DNA from: Methylophilaceae bacterium
GTDB taxonomy: Bacteria > Pseudomonadota > Gammaproteobacteria > Burkholderiales > Methylophilaceae
DNA length: 23,104 nt
Reading direction: 5' to 3'
Assembly (NCBI GenBank): GCA_947379975.1
Contig: CANCPF010000027.1
Coordinates: 1-23,104 of the forward strand
Positions 16,438-23,104 of the stretch are shown here, in pieces (the first letter of the stretch is position 1; each line of letters starts with the position of its first letter). A program made the translations under genes and the position numbers. The notes under the pieces were generated by a model. It was given only the letters and a program-made list of their open reading frames with translations, searched no databases and was not told the DNA's origin.

Positions 16438-17467
16438 ATGCTTTTCTTATGGCTAATTCATCCAAGCCTTTGCCGATAATGACTATGCGCGATGTTGGAT
16501 TTTCTTCAGTCCAGCCTTGCAGTAAGGTTGGCGGGTAGGGCGTAAAATGCACAGCATGAATCGCCAGAGGAAATTCTTGATCTGCCGCATGAATAATGCC
16601 TTTCAGGCGTAGTAAATTTTTACCATAAGTTTGGCAAAACCATAATAAATGTGGTTTTAGCTGCGCCCAATTTAGCGGGCTAGGCATCATTACGGTAAAG
16701 CTTACAATGTCGTCATCGTGGACCTTATTTGGCGTGCTGCTGGGTAAGGTTCCTTTTGGCGCTTTGTTTTTTGACGGCGCACGCAACCAGCGTTGCGGCT
16801 CAGGCAATTTAGTTTCGCTATCAAATAAGCCGACATCAATTACAAATGCTGGGTCTAAATCACCATTAATAATGGTGTGTTGAGCCGCGCCAGCATTGAT
16901 GATGCCTAGTTTTTCTTGTAAGGCGCTGAGTTGCGCGGCGCTGGCTAAATCTGTTTTTGTTAGCACTAAAACATCCGCCACTGCAACTTGCTTTAGGGCT
17001 TCGATATTGTCGATAAGTTGCTCTAAGCCATAGACGCTGTCTATGGTTACAATCACCGCATCTAATCTGTATACAGATTCAATCACCGGTTCATTCATTA
17101 AATTAGCCAAAATCGGGCCTGGGTCAGCCATGCCTGTAGTTTCAATTACTAGGCGTTGAAATTGTGGAATCGCTTGCAGCGCACGTTTAAAAAACAAATC
17201 GCGCATGGTATCTGCTAGCTCATTTTTTAGTGTGCAACATAAGCATCCTGAACTCAGCAAAACCGTGTTATCGGCAATGTGTTCGCTTTCTATATTTTGC
17301 GCTAAATTACTGTTGGCAAATAGCTGATCTAGTCCCGTATCACCTAATTCATTGATTATAATGGCAGTGTCGCGCATTGCGGGGTGGTACAAAAGTTTGT
17401 TGAGTAGCGTGGTTTTACCACTGCCCAAAAAACCAGTGAGCAAGGTAACGGGAATGCGTTTATCCAT
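16424..17467 (-). CDS. COG0523 (CobW/YjiA/Zng1-like) metal-linked P-loop GTPase
   Basis: A 347-residue G3E-family GTPase, predicted to bind and deliver a metal ion, often zinc, to client proteins in the cytoplasm. The Walker A sequence GFLGSGKTT is at 12-20, the metal-binding CxCC motif GCLCC gives C75, C77 and C78, ETTGMADPGPIL is the switch/Walker B region, and LTKTDLA is the NKxD-type guanine motif (TKTD). The CobW_C domain begins at about residue 250 (DDDIVSFTV) and ends normally. There is no His-rich metal tail. No Zur-like palindrome was found in the 132-bp upstream gap, so zinc control is not supported. No cobalamin gene is nearby, so cobW itself is unlikely. Divergent from the RNB gene. 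Confidence 0.9.
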   Translation of the reverse strand: MDKRIPVTLLTGFLGSGKTTLLNKLLYHPAMRDTAIIINELGDTGLDQLFANSNLAQNIESEHIADNTVLLSSGCLCCTLKNELADTMRDLFFKRALQAIPQFQRLVIETTGMADPGPILANLMNEPVIESVYRLDAVIVTIDSVYGLEQLIDNIEALKQVAVADVLVLTKTDLASAAQLSALQEKLGIINAGAAQHTIINGDLDPAFVIDVGLFDSETKLPEPQRWLRAPSKNKAPKGTLPSSTPNKVHDDDIVSFTVMMPSPLNWAQLKPHLLWFCQTYGKNLLRLKGIIHAADQEFPLAIHAVHFTPYPPTLLQGWTEENPTSRIVIIGKGLDELAIRKALMQF

Positions 17468-17599
17468 AAATATCGGTTTGGCTATAGGTTAATTGGTCAC
17501 TATTTTATATTGCATTAAAGCTAATCTGCTAATACAAGGTAAAATGTAGCCAATTTAGTTTGCAACGTAAGTGTAAAAAATAAGTATGAAAAGCACCGC

Positions 17600-19558
17600 A
17601 TGAACGTATTTTTTGAAGAAGATGGCAGCTTTAAAGTAGCCTCAATAATGACCGAAACGCAGGGTTCTTTACAAATAGAATCTGCCAGCGGCAAGCGTAG
17701 CAAGGTTAAAGCCAGTAATGTGTTAATGCGTTTTGAAACGCCTATCGCTGGTTTTATGGATGCAGCCAACGCTGAAGCCAACACGCTGGAGGTCGATTTT
17801 TTGTGGGAATGTTGCTCTGAACCTGAATTTGGTTTTGAGGCTTTCGCTCAAGATTATTATGGCCGTAAACCGACTTCGCTAGAAGCCGCTGCGGTTGCAC
17901 TTAAACTGCATAGCGCGCCTATGTATTTTAATCGCAAAGGCAAAGGCCGATATAAAGCCGCGCCGGCTGAAATTTTAAAAGCGGCCTTGGCTGGTCTTGA
18001 GAAAAAACGTTTATTAGCTGAAAAAATGGCTGGTTTTGTAGCACAACTTAAAGCGCAAATCATGCCTGATGAGTTGCTGCAAAAGTTAGATATGCTATTG
18101 TATGAGCCGGATAAAAATGCTTTTGAATACAAAACCTTAGAAGCCGCCTCGGCTGAAACGCACTTAAGCCATCTTAAATTATTACAAGCTTGTGGCGCAA
18201 TACCTTCTGCTGAAAATTATCATTTAGGCGCTTTTTTGCGTGAGCATTATCCTAAAGGTACGGCATTTCAGGAATATGAAATTGACGCTATTACTGATGA
18301 TCTGCCGCTGGCAGATGCAGAAGCATTTAGTATTGACGACAGCACCACAACTGAGATTGATGATGCTTTTTCAATCAAACAATTGCCCGAGGGCATTACT
18401 CGAGTCGGTATTCATATTTCAGCACCAGCATTAGGTATTGCGCCAGATAGCCCGTTGGATAAAGAAGTCATGCAACGTTTATCGACTGTTTATATGCCGG
18501 GCAACAAAATTACCATGTTGCCAGAAGCCGCAATCAGGCCGTTTAGTTTGGATGCTGGCCATACCAAACCTGTATTGTCGCTGTATTTACATGTGAATGC
18601 TGACCTTGAAATTGTGCAGCGCGATACCAAAGTTGAGCTGATTAAAGTGGCCGATAATCTGCGCCACGATAGCTTAGAACCGTTTTTTAACGAAACGACT
18701 TTAGCGGCGGATAGTGGTCATCCCTATTGGGCGAAGCTTTTATATTTGTTTAATTTAGCCGAAACGCTAGAAAAAGCCCGTGGCAAATATGACCCGACTA
18801 AACCGCCGCAAATTGATTACAACTTTTATGTGATTGATGGCAAGGTCAGCATTGTTGGTCGCCATCGTGGTTCGCCTATGGATAAGCTAGTGGCTGAATT
18901 GATGATAGAAGCCAATAATCAATGGGGCGCGTTATTAGCCACGCATGATGTGCCTGGGCTTTATCGCGCGCAATCTGGTGGCAAAGTGTATATGACGACT
19001 AAGGCCGAACCGCATCAAGGCTTAGGCGTAGCGCAATATGCTTGGAGTACGTCGCCACTACGTAGAGCCGTTGATTTAATCAATCAACGTCAAATTATTA
19101 GTGTGGTGCAAAATACCGCTCCCGCTTATCTGCCAAATAGCGATAAGTTAACCATGCATATGCGTAATTTTGAACAGACTTATCAGGCGTATAGCGAGTT
19201 TCAAACGCGGATGGAGCGCTATTGTTGCTTGCAATATATGATTCAAGAAAATATTGAAACGATACATGCTACGGTATGGCGCGAGAATTTAGTGCGACTA
19301 GATAATGTGCCTTATATGACCAAGGTTTATGGTTTACCTGAGTTGAAGCCTGGCACGCGTGTGAACTTGCAAGTGCAAGAAGCAGATACTTTATTGATTG
19401 AGTTACGTACTAAATTTATCGGTGTGCTGGAAGATGAGCCGGCTGGGGTTATTGATGAAGACGCTCTGAATGAAGACTTTGCCACTAGCGAGACTGCCGT
19501 TGATTTAGTTGCAGTTGATGAAGTTGCTGTTGAAGCCAACTTAGAGACCAATGCTTAA
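17600..19558 (+). CDS. RNase II-like (RNB domain) 3'-5' exoribonuclease
   Basis: A processive hydrolytic exoribonuclease of the RNB family, in the short subgroup (652 residues) rather than RNase R. The N-terminal part (about 1-220) looks like the small-barrel plus helical region. The RNB domain carries IDDSTTTEIDDAFS at 245-258, aligning D246, E252, D254 and D255 with the four acidic residues of E. coli RNase II (D201, D207, D209, D210), so the second is Glu here. RHRGSPMDKLVAEL and TSPLRRAVDL (from S485) are also present. An S1-like segment (about 570-610) and a long acidic tail end the protein. A 5-codon mini-ORF (17586-17603) overlaps the start as ATGA. The next gene starts on the last base of the stop codon. 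Confidence 0.9.
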   Translation: MNVFFEEDGSFKVASIMTETQGSLQIESASGKRSKVKASNVLMRFETPIAGFMDAANAEANTLEVDFLWECCSEPEFGFEAFAQDYYGRKPTSLEAAAVALKLHSAPMYFNRKGKGRYKAAPAEILKAALAGLEKKRLLAEKMAGFVAQLKAQIMPDELLQKLDMLLYEPDKNAFEYKTLEAASAETHLSHLKLLQACGAIPSAENYHLGAFLREHYPKGTAFQEYEIDAITDDLPLADAEAFSIDDSTTTEIDDAFSIKQLPEGITRVGIHISAPALGIAPDSPLDKEVMQRLSTVYMPGNKITMLPEAAIRPFSLDAGHTKPVLSLYLHVNADLEIVQRDTKVELIKVADNLRHDSLEPFFNETTLAADSGHPYWAKLLYLFNLAETLEKARGKYDPTKPPQIDYNFYVIDGKVSIVGRHRGSPMDKLVAELMIEANNQWGALLATHDVPGLYRAQSGGKVYMTTKAEPHQGLGVAQYAWSTSPLRRAVDLINQRQIISVVQNTAPAYLPNSDKLTMHMRNFEQTYQAYSEFQTRMERYCCLQYMIQENIETIHATVWRENLVRLDNVPYMTKVYGLPELKPGTRVNLQVQEADTLLIELRTKFIGVLEDEPAGVIDEDALNEDFATSETAVDLVAVDEVAVEANLETNA

Positions 19559-20358
19559 TGCTACGCATGGCTAAACATTTAATGCGCGGGCTAGCAAAAA
19601 ATAGTGATGATTCGGTAGATGTCAGTGAAGTTGATGGCGTACGCTCTTTGCATTTAGGCTCGGTAACCATACAAAGTGCCATGCGCATTCGTGACCCATT
19701 TGCGCTGGAACTGAGCTATACACGGGCTATTATGTGTTTTTTGCTGTTTAATCAGCAAATAAAAAATCTGCTGTCCATTGGTTTGGGTGGCGGGTCTCTG
19801 GCTAAATATGTGCATGCTTATTGTCCAGAAATCAACAGTACAGTCATAGAACTTAACCCTAGAATTATCCAAGTAGCGCGTAGCCAATTTTGGGTGCCAG
19901 AAAATGATGAACGACTAGAAGTGATTGAAGGCGATGGTTTAGTTTATTTAGCGGAACACCAAGACATCGCTGATGTGTTGCTAATTGACGCCTTTGATAG
20001 CAACGGTATTCCACCTAATTTTTGTAGCCAAGACTTTTTTGACCAATGCGCCAATACGTTGACAAGTGATGGTATTTTGGTGATTAATTTATGGGGCAGC
20101 GACAAGAAATTTGACGTATATTTGCAACGCATAGAGCAAACTTTTGACGGAAAAGTATTAACTTTACCCACCGGAAAACCGGGCAATATTGCGGTATTCG
20201 GATTTAAGCGCGAACCGGCTGATTTACGCTTGGCGAGTTTACGTGAGCGTGCTAAAGCCTTAGAAAAAACCCATAAAATTGAGTTTTTGCAGTTTGTAGA
20301 TAAATTAGCAGAACATAACGCAAGCAGTAGTAATCGACTTTTCATGCTTAAAATTTAG
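19558..20358 (+). CDS. spermidine-synthase-fold protein (polyamine aminopropyltransferase-like)
   Basis: A 266-residue Rossmann-fold protein related to spermidine synthases. The N-terminal beta region retains LHLGSVTIQSAMR, then come the nucleotide motif GLGGGSL (75-81), the acidic E98 in VIELNP, GDG at 125-127, and LIDAFD (D144, D147) in place of the TDSSD active-site segment. The DE-x-YHE block that binds polyamine in true spermidine synthases is replaced by LELSYTR, so the substrate is probably not putrescine. No speA/speD/speC-type polyamine gene is nearby. The RNB stop and this ATG overlap by one base (TAATG), indicating translational coupling; M4 (19567) is an alternative start. The role is unknown; a methyltransferase or other SAM-derived transfer is possible. 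Confidence 0.82.
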   Translation: MLRMAKHLMRGLAKNSDDSVDVSEVDGVRSLHLGSVTIQSAMRIRDPFALELSYTRAIMCFLLFNQQIKNLLSIGLGGGSLAKYVHAYCPEINSTVIELNPRIIQVARSQFWVPENDERLEVIEGDGLVYLAEHQDIADVLLIDAFDSNGIPPNFCSQDFFDQCANTLTSDGILVINLWGSDKKFDVYLQRIEQTFDGKVLTLPTGKPGNIAVFGFKREPADLRLASLRERAKALEKTHKIEFLQFVDKLAEHNASSSNRLFMLKI

Positions 20359-20449
20359 TCAATGTTGATGTCTTGTAAGTCAGTCAGCAAACCAGTAATA
20401 CAGTCATACAGTAAACCCAGAAATTTAACCAATAGCGATACTCAACATC

Positions 20450-21595
20450 ATGATACCAAATAGATATTTTGCAACCTGCCCACGCGGACTAGAACAATTG
20501 CTGGCAGACGAACTGCTAGCGGTGGGCGCCAAATCAATCAAAGCTACCGATGGTGGTGTGAGTTTTGACGGCGATTGGGCAATTTGCTACGCGGCAAATT
20601 TACATTCACGCATTGCTACACGAATTTTATGGCAAGTGGCGCGCGGTAAATATATGAATGAAGAAGATTTATTCGATGCTGCTTACAAAATTAATTGGCC
20701 ACAATGGTTTGATGTGAAAAATGATTTTATGGTGAAAGTGACTGGTGTTAAATGCCCGCTTAAAAGCCTAGAATTTGCAACGTTAAAAATCAAAGATGCG
20801 GTGTGTGATAAGTTCAGGCTAGTGGTTGGCGCACGTCCTTACATTGATACAAAAACTCCGGCCGTGCGTATACACGCCTATTTAGCCGCCGATGAATATC
20901 AATATTACTTGGATACTTCTGGTGCTGCGTTGTATCAGCGTGGTAATCGTGGAGCTAGCATAGAAGCGCCTTTGCGTGAAAATTTAGCCGCCGGTATTTT
21001 AAAACTATCTGGCTGGCAAGTTGGCCAACCTTTGTTGGACCCAATGTGCGGCAGTGGTACTTTTTTGTTAGAAGCGGCCATGGTGGCGTTAGATATGGCA
21101 CCTGGCTATAAAAGAAGCTTTGGTTTTGAAGTCCTAAAAAACTTTGAATCGCACGTGTGGACTAAAATTAAAAGCCAAGCTGCAGCTAAAGTTAAACCTA
21201 TTACTTTTCAAAAAATCTATGGTTCAGATGTTGATTTGCGCGCAGTACGTATCAGCAAGCAAAACCTAGAAGATGCTGGATTATTCGCAGCGGTACAGCT
21301 TTCACATGTCGATATTGTGAATGCCGTGCCACCAGCAGATAGCGGCGTGTTAATCGCCAACCCACCTTACGGTGTGCGTATTGGCGATGACGATAGCCTG
21401 CAGCTGCTTTATCCAAAAATTGGTGAAGCGTTAAAACGAAAATTTGCTGGTTGGAATACGTACTTTTTAACCAATGATTTGACCATGCCAAAATTAATGC
21501 GACTTACCCCAAGCAAGCGTACACCGCTTTATAACGGACCATTAGAGTGCCGATTATTTGAAATTAAAATGGTGGCTGGCAGTAATCGAAAGTAA
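20450..21595 (+). CDS. rlmL: 23S rRNA guanine-N2 methyltransferase, RlmL-type (THUMP domain, unfused)
   Basis: Predicted to methylate N2 of a guanine in 23S rRNA (G2445 in E. coli numbering) using SAM. The 381 residues correspond to the N-terminal half of E. coli RlmKL; the RlmK half is absent, which is usual in many betaproteobacteria. An N-terminal ferredoxin-like and THUMP region (about 1-155, opening FATCPRGLEQLLADEL) precedes the methyltransferase domain with DPMCGSGTFLLEAA (from 197) and the catalytic NPPYG at 304-308. No clear ribosome site precedes the ATG. The 91-bp gap to the previous gene holds short CAGT repeats and no evident terminator. The related YpsC-type 23S rRNA methyltransferases are the alternative assignment. 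Confidence 0.88.
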   Translation: MIPNRYFATCPRGLEQLLADELLAVGAKSIKATDGGVSFDGDWAICYAANLHSRIATRILWQVARGKYMNEEDLFDAAYKINWPQWFDVKNDFMVKVTGVKCPLKSLEFATLKIKDAVCDKFRLVVGARPYIDTKTPAVRIHAYLAADEYQYYLDTSGAALYQRGNRGASIEAPLRENLAAGILKLSGWQVGQPLLDPMCGSGTFLLEAAMVALDMAPGYKRSFGFEVLKNFESHVWTKIKSQAAAKVKPITFQKIYGSDVDLRAVRISKQNLEDAGLFAAVQLSHVDIVNAVPPADSGVLIANPPYGVRIGDDDSLQLLYPKIGEALKRKFAGWNTYFLTNDLTMPKLMRLTPSKRTPLYNGPLECRLFEIKMVAGSNRK

Positions 21596-21633
21596 TTTAA
21601 ATTCACTAGTGTAAATTCGGTAGCAAAAATAAT

Positions 21634-21987
21634 ATGGCTGATTCATTAAACGAACTCAAACAAAAGCTAGAAGACTTTGTGGCTGAACGCGATTGGGCGC
21701 AGTTTCACTCACCCAAAAATCTAGCGATGGCCATGATAGTAGAAGCGGCAGAATTGGTGGAACATTTTCAGTGGGATACTGAAGCCGAAAGCCATGAGTT
21801 ATCGGTTGAAAAACGCGAGCAAGTGGGGCATGAACTTGCGGATACTTTTGTCTATTTACTTAGAATTTCGCAAGTGTTGAATATTGATTTAATTGAAGCA
21901 GCGAACAATAAAATAGCGCTAAATGCTGTTAAATATCCTGTGGAAAAAGCCCGTGGTAAAAATAACAAATATACGGATTATCAGTAA
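21634..21987 (+). CDS. MazG-like nucleotide pyrophosphohydrolase
   Basis: A 117-residue all-alpha NTP pyrophosphatase of the MazG / RS21-C6 (dCTPase-like) superfamily, probably removing non-canonical or excess nucleotides. The metal-binding EXXE-EXXD arrangement is intact: E37 and E40 in MIVEAAELVEHFQW, E67 and D70 in HELADTFVYLL. A conserved C-terminal KYPVEKARGKNNKY tail also matches small MazG-like proteins. It is a single domain, unlike the tandem E. coli MazG, and there is no mazEF nearby. It follows rlmL after 38 bp and may share its transcript. No strong ribosome site is seen. Confidence 0.9.
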   Translation: MADSLNELKQKLEDFVAERDWAQFHSPKNLAMAMIVEAAELVEHFQWDTEAESHELSVEKREQVGHELADTFVYLLRISQVLNIDLIEAANNKIALNAVKYPVEKARGKNNKYTDYQ

Positions 21988-22118
21988 TTTTTAAGTCAGT
22001 AATGCTGTTATTTTTCTGGCCTGCGTAATGGTTAAGCTGGAAATTCATAAGTCACATTTATACCCAAAGTTTTAAATTTAGACTTAGCAATGGCTGAATC
22101 CGCTACTGAAAATTTACA

Positions 22119-22127
22119 TGCTATAAT
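22119..22127 (+). promoter_or_regulatory. extended -10 promoter candidate for the substrate-binding lipoprotein gene
   Basis: TG-C-TATAAT gives a perfect extended -10 (TATAAT at 22122-22127, TG at 22119-22120). No good -35 lies upstream, which extended -10 promoters can tolerate. It leaves a leader of about 110 nt carrying two short hairpins. Confidence 0.5.
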
Positions 22128-22161
22128 TTTCAAACTTTAAGTAAATCCCGCTACACACTAG

Positions 22162-22191
22162 TGCTTCTTTAAGCATTTGATCAGAGATCAA
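22162..22191. promoter_or_regulatory. tandem hairpins or operator in the lipoprotein gene leader
   Basis: Two back-to-back inverted repeats: TGCTT/AAGCA (22162-22166, 22171-22175, loop CTTT), then TTGATC/GATCAA (22177-22182, 22186-22191, loop AGA). They lie about 55-85 bp upstream of the start codon. They could be an mRNA structure or a repressor site. No known riboswitch was recognised. Confidence 0.3.
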
Positions 22192-22244
22192 TAGCTAGGT
22201 ACTGATTTAAACTATTTTTTGAAAAGACTATAAAACTGGAGCGT

Positions 22245-23003
22245 ATGATGTGTAGAAAATATCTGTTGACGGCTTTAATCATTTTTTTTACTTTAGGCTT
22301 GGCTGCTTGTTCTAAACAGGATGAAGCTAATGTGGTTAAAGTAGCGGTCTCCTCAACTTCCCCACCTATGCTTTATGCGGAAAATGGTGTTATTAAAGGC
22401 TCTGATTTAGAGATATTTGAAGCTTATTGTAAATCACGTGGTTTGACCATGAAGATCACCCCATACGATTGGCAGGGCATGCTGGGTGCAGTTTCTAGTG
22501 GGCAGGCCGACGTTGCATTCTCAGGTATTTCTATTACAGCTAAGCGTAAAGAGGCTATGGACTTTTCAAAGCCATACTATGACAATGCTTGGCATTTAGT
22601 GAGTCTTAACAGTCGAAATATTAAAATTACCGATTTGGCCGAACTTAAAAAATATTCGATTGGTTACCCAAGAGGTATGGCTTATAACGACCTAATTAAA
22701 AATGAGTTAGAACCCAAGGGTTATTACTCACTGAGCCAAGTGAAGCTTTACCCGTCTTATACTGAAGTGGTGACAGATCTGCAAAATGGTAACCTTGACC
22801 TTGCTTTTATTGAGGAGCCGGTACTCGCAAATTATAAATCTAAATTACATTTACCGTTCCAAAGTAGTTATGTGTTTACCGGATTTGATCAGTATGGATT
22901 TGCTTTTTCTAAGGGCAGTAAGATGCGTGATGATTTCGATCGCTTTCTTGATGCGCAAGGTGCTGACTACATAAAAGCGATCACGGCTAAGTGGATGCAG
23001 TAA
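22245..23003 (+). CDS. family-3 (amino-acid type) ABC substrate-binding lipoprotein
   Basis: Extracytoplasmic solute receptor of a polar amino acid-type ABC importer. The N-terminus is a lipoprotein signal (MCRKYLLTALIIFFTLGLAAC) with lipobox L-A-A-C and the lipidated Cys at 22, so it should be anchored on the periplasmic face. SBP_bac_3 motifs follow: GSDLEIFEAYC, GQADVAFSGISITAKRKEAMDFSKPYY (R101 matches the Arg that binds the ligand carboxylate in HisJ-type proteins), and GNLDLAFIEEPVL, where Glu occupies the position often held by Asp. The GGAG site (22238-22241) is 3 nt from the first ATG and 6 nt from the second (22248), so translation more likely begins at 22248. The specific ligand is unknown. 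The permease gene follows directly in the same frame. Confidence 0.92.
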   Translation: MMCRKYLLTALIIFFTLGLAACSKQDEANVVKVAVSSTSPPMLYAENGVIKGSDLEIFEAYCKSRGLTMKITPYDWQGMLGAVSSGQADVAFSGISITAKRKEAMDFSKPYYDNAWHLVSLNSRNIKITDLAELKKYSIGYPRGMAYNDLIKNELEPKGYYSLSQVKLYPSYTEVVTDLQNGNLDLAFIEEPVLANYKSKLHLPFQSSYVFTGFDQYGFAFSKGSKMRDDFDRFLDAQGADYIKAITAKWMQ

Positions 23004-23006
23004 GCC

Positions 23007-23104
23007 TTGCAGCCTTTTCAGATTAGTTTTATTGATATCGTTGCCCAGCTTGGGCAAGGTTTAATCTACACGCTGTTAGTGACACTGGTTTGCAGTGCCA
23101 CTGG
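23007..23104 (+). CDS. ABC transporter permease (amino-acid type), 5' end only, cut by window edge
   Basis: Only 32 codons are visible, running off the right edge. The residues (LQPFQISFIDIVAQLGQGLIYTLLVTLV) match the opening of HisM/GlnP-type permeases: a short N-terminus, then GLIYTLLVTL starting the first transmembrane helix. The frame is closed by the lipoprotein stop two codons upstream and there is no ATG or GTG, so the TTG at 23007 is the only reasonable start, 3 nt after that stop. Together with the binding protein it forms an ABC importer operon that continues beyond the window. Confidence 0.75.
   Translation, partial: MQPFQISFIDIVAQLGQGLIYTLLVTLVCSAT

Noticed and set aside
17468..17599. 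Zur box expected upstream of a COG0523 gene
   Set aside because: No palindrome like GTTATA-n-TATAAC is present, so zinc regulation is not claimed.

Overview
This window looks like chromosomal DNA of a moderately AT-rich betaproteobacterium. The protein style (Acs, GlnE, HrpA, unfused RlmL, a short RNase II-like RNB protein) and a Neisseria dRS3-like intergenic repeat fit Betaproteobacteria. Methylophilaceae (Methylotenera-like) is my best guess, but that is an impression and was not computed. There are no rRNA or tRNA genes, no CRISPR array, no prophage and no complete insertion sequence. Nearly all of it reads as core or near-core genes. The accessory items are a vapBC toxin-antitoxin pair and a MITE-like repeat just upstream of it.

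Layout. The left edge holds acetyl-CoA synthetase (acs, minus strand, C-terminus cut by the window edge), divergent from glnE. A plus-strand run follows: glnE (glutamine synthetase adenylyltransferase), hrpA (DEAH RNA helicase) and a TonB-like proline-rich membrane protein of unknown role. A 390-bp AT-rich gap carries a good sigma70-type promoter candidate and a 73-bp inverted-repeat element, followed by vapBC. Next come a Pat-type protein acetyltransferase (acyl-CoA synthetase domain fused to GNAT) and, 11 bp later, a histone-deacetylase-family amidohydrolase. A terminator hairpin separates these from a divergent tetR / short-chain dehydrogenase pair with two matching operator-like palindromes, and a small DUF2798 membrane protein. 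A COG0523 GTPase is convergent with this group and divergent from an RNase II-like exonuclease, which is coupled to a spermidine-synthase-fold protein. The right end has rlmL, a MazG-like pyrophosphohydrolase, a family-3 substrate-binding lipoprotein, and the first codons of its ABC permease, cut by the right edge.

How the genes fit together. The most coherent theme is control of acetate activation. Acs is the classic target of Pat-type lysine acetylation, and HDAC-family enzymes (AcuC in Bacillus, LdaA in Rhodopseudomonas) can reverse it. Here a writer and a candidate eraser are adjacent and probably co-transcribed, about 9 kb from acs. Unlike the Salmonella Pat sequence as I remember it, this Pat keeps the phospho-histidine of the NDP-forming synthetase domain, so that domain may not be a dead regulatory module. 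I found no clearly unprecedented multi-gene system. The least explained elements are the hrpA-linked membrane protein and the RNB-linked spermidine-synthase-like protein.
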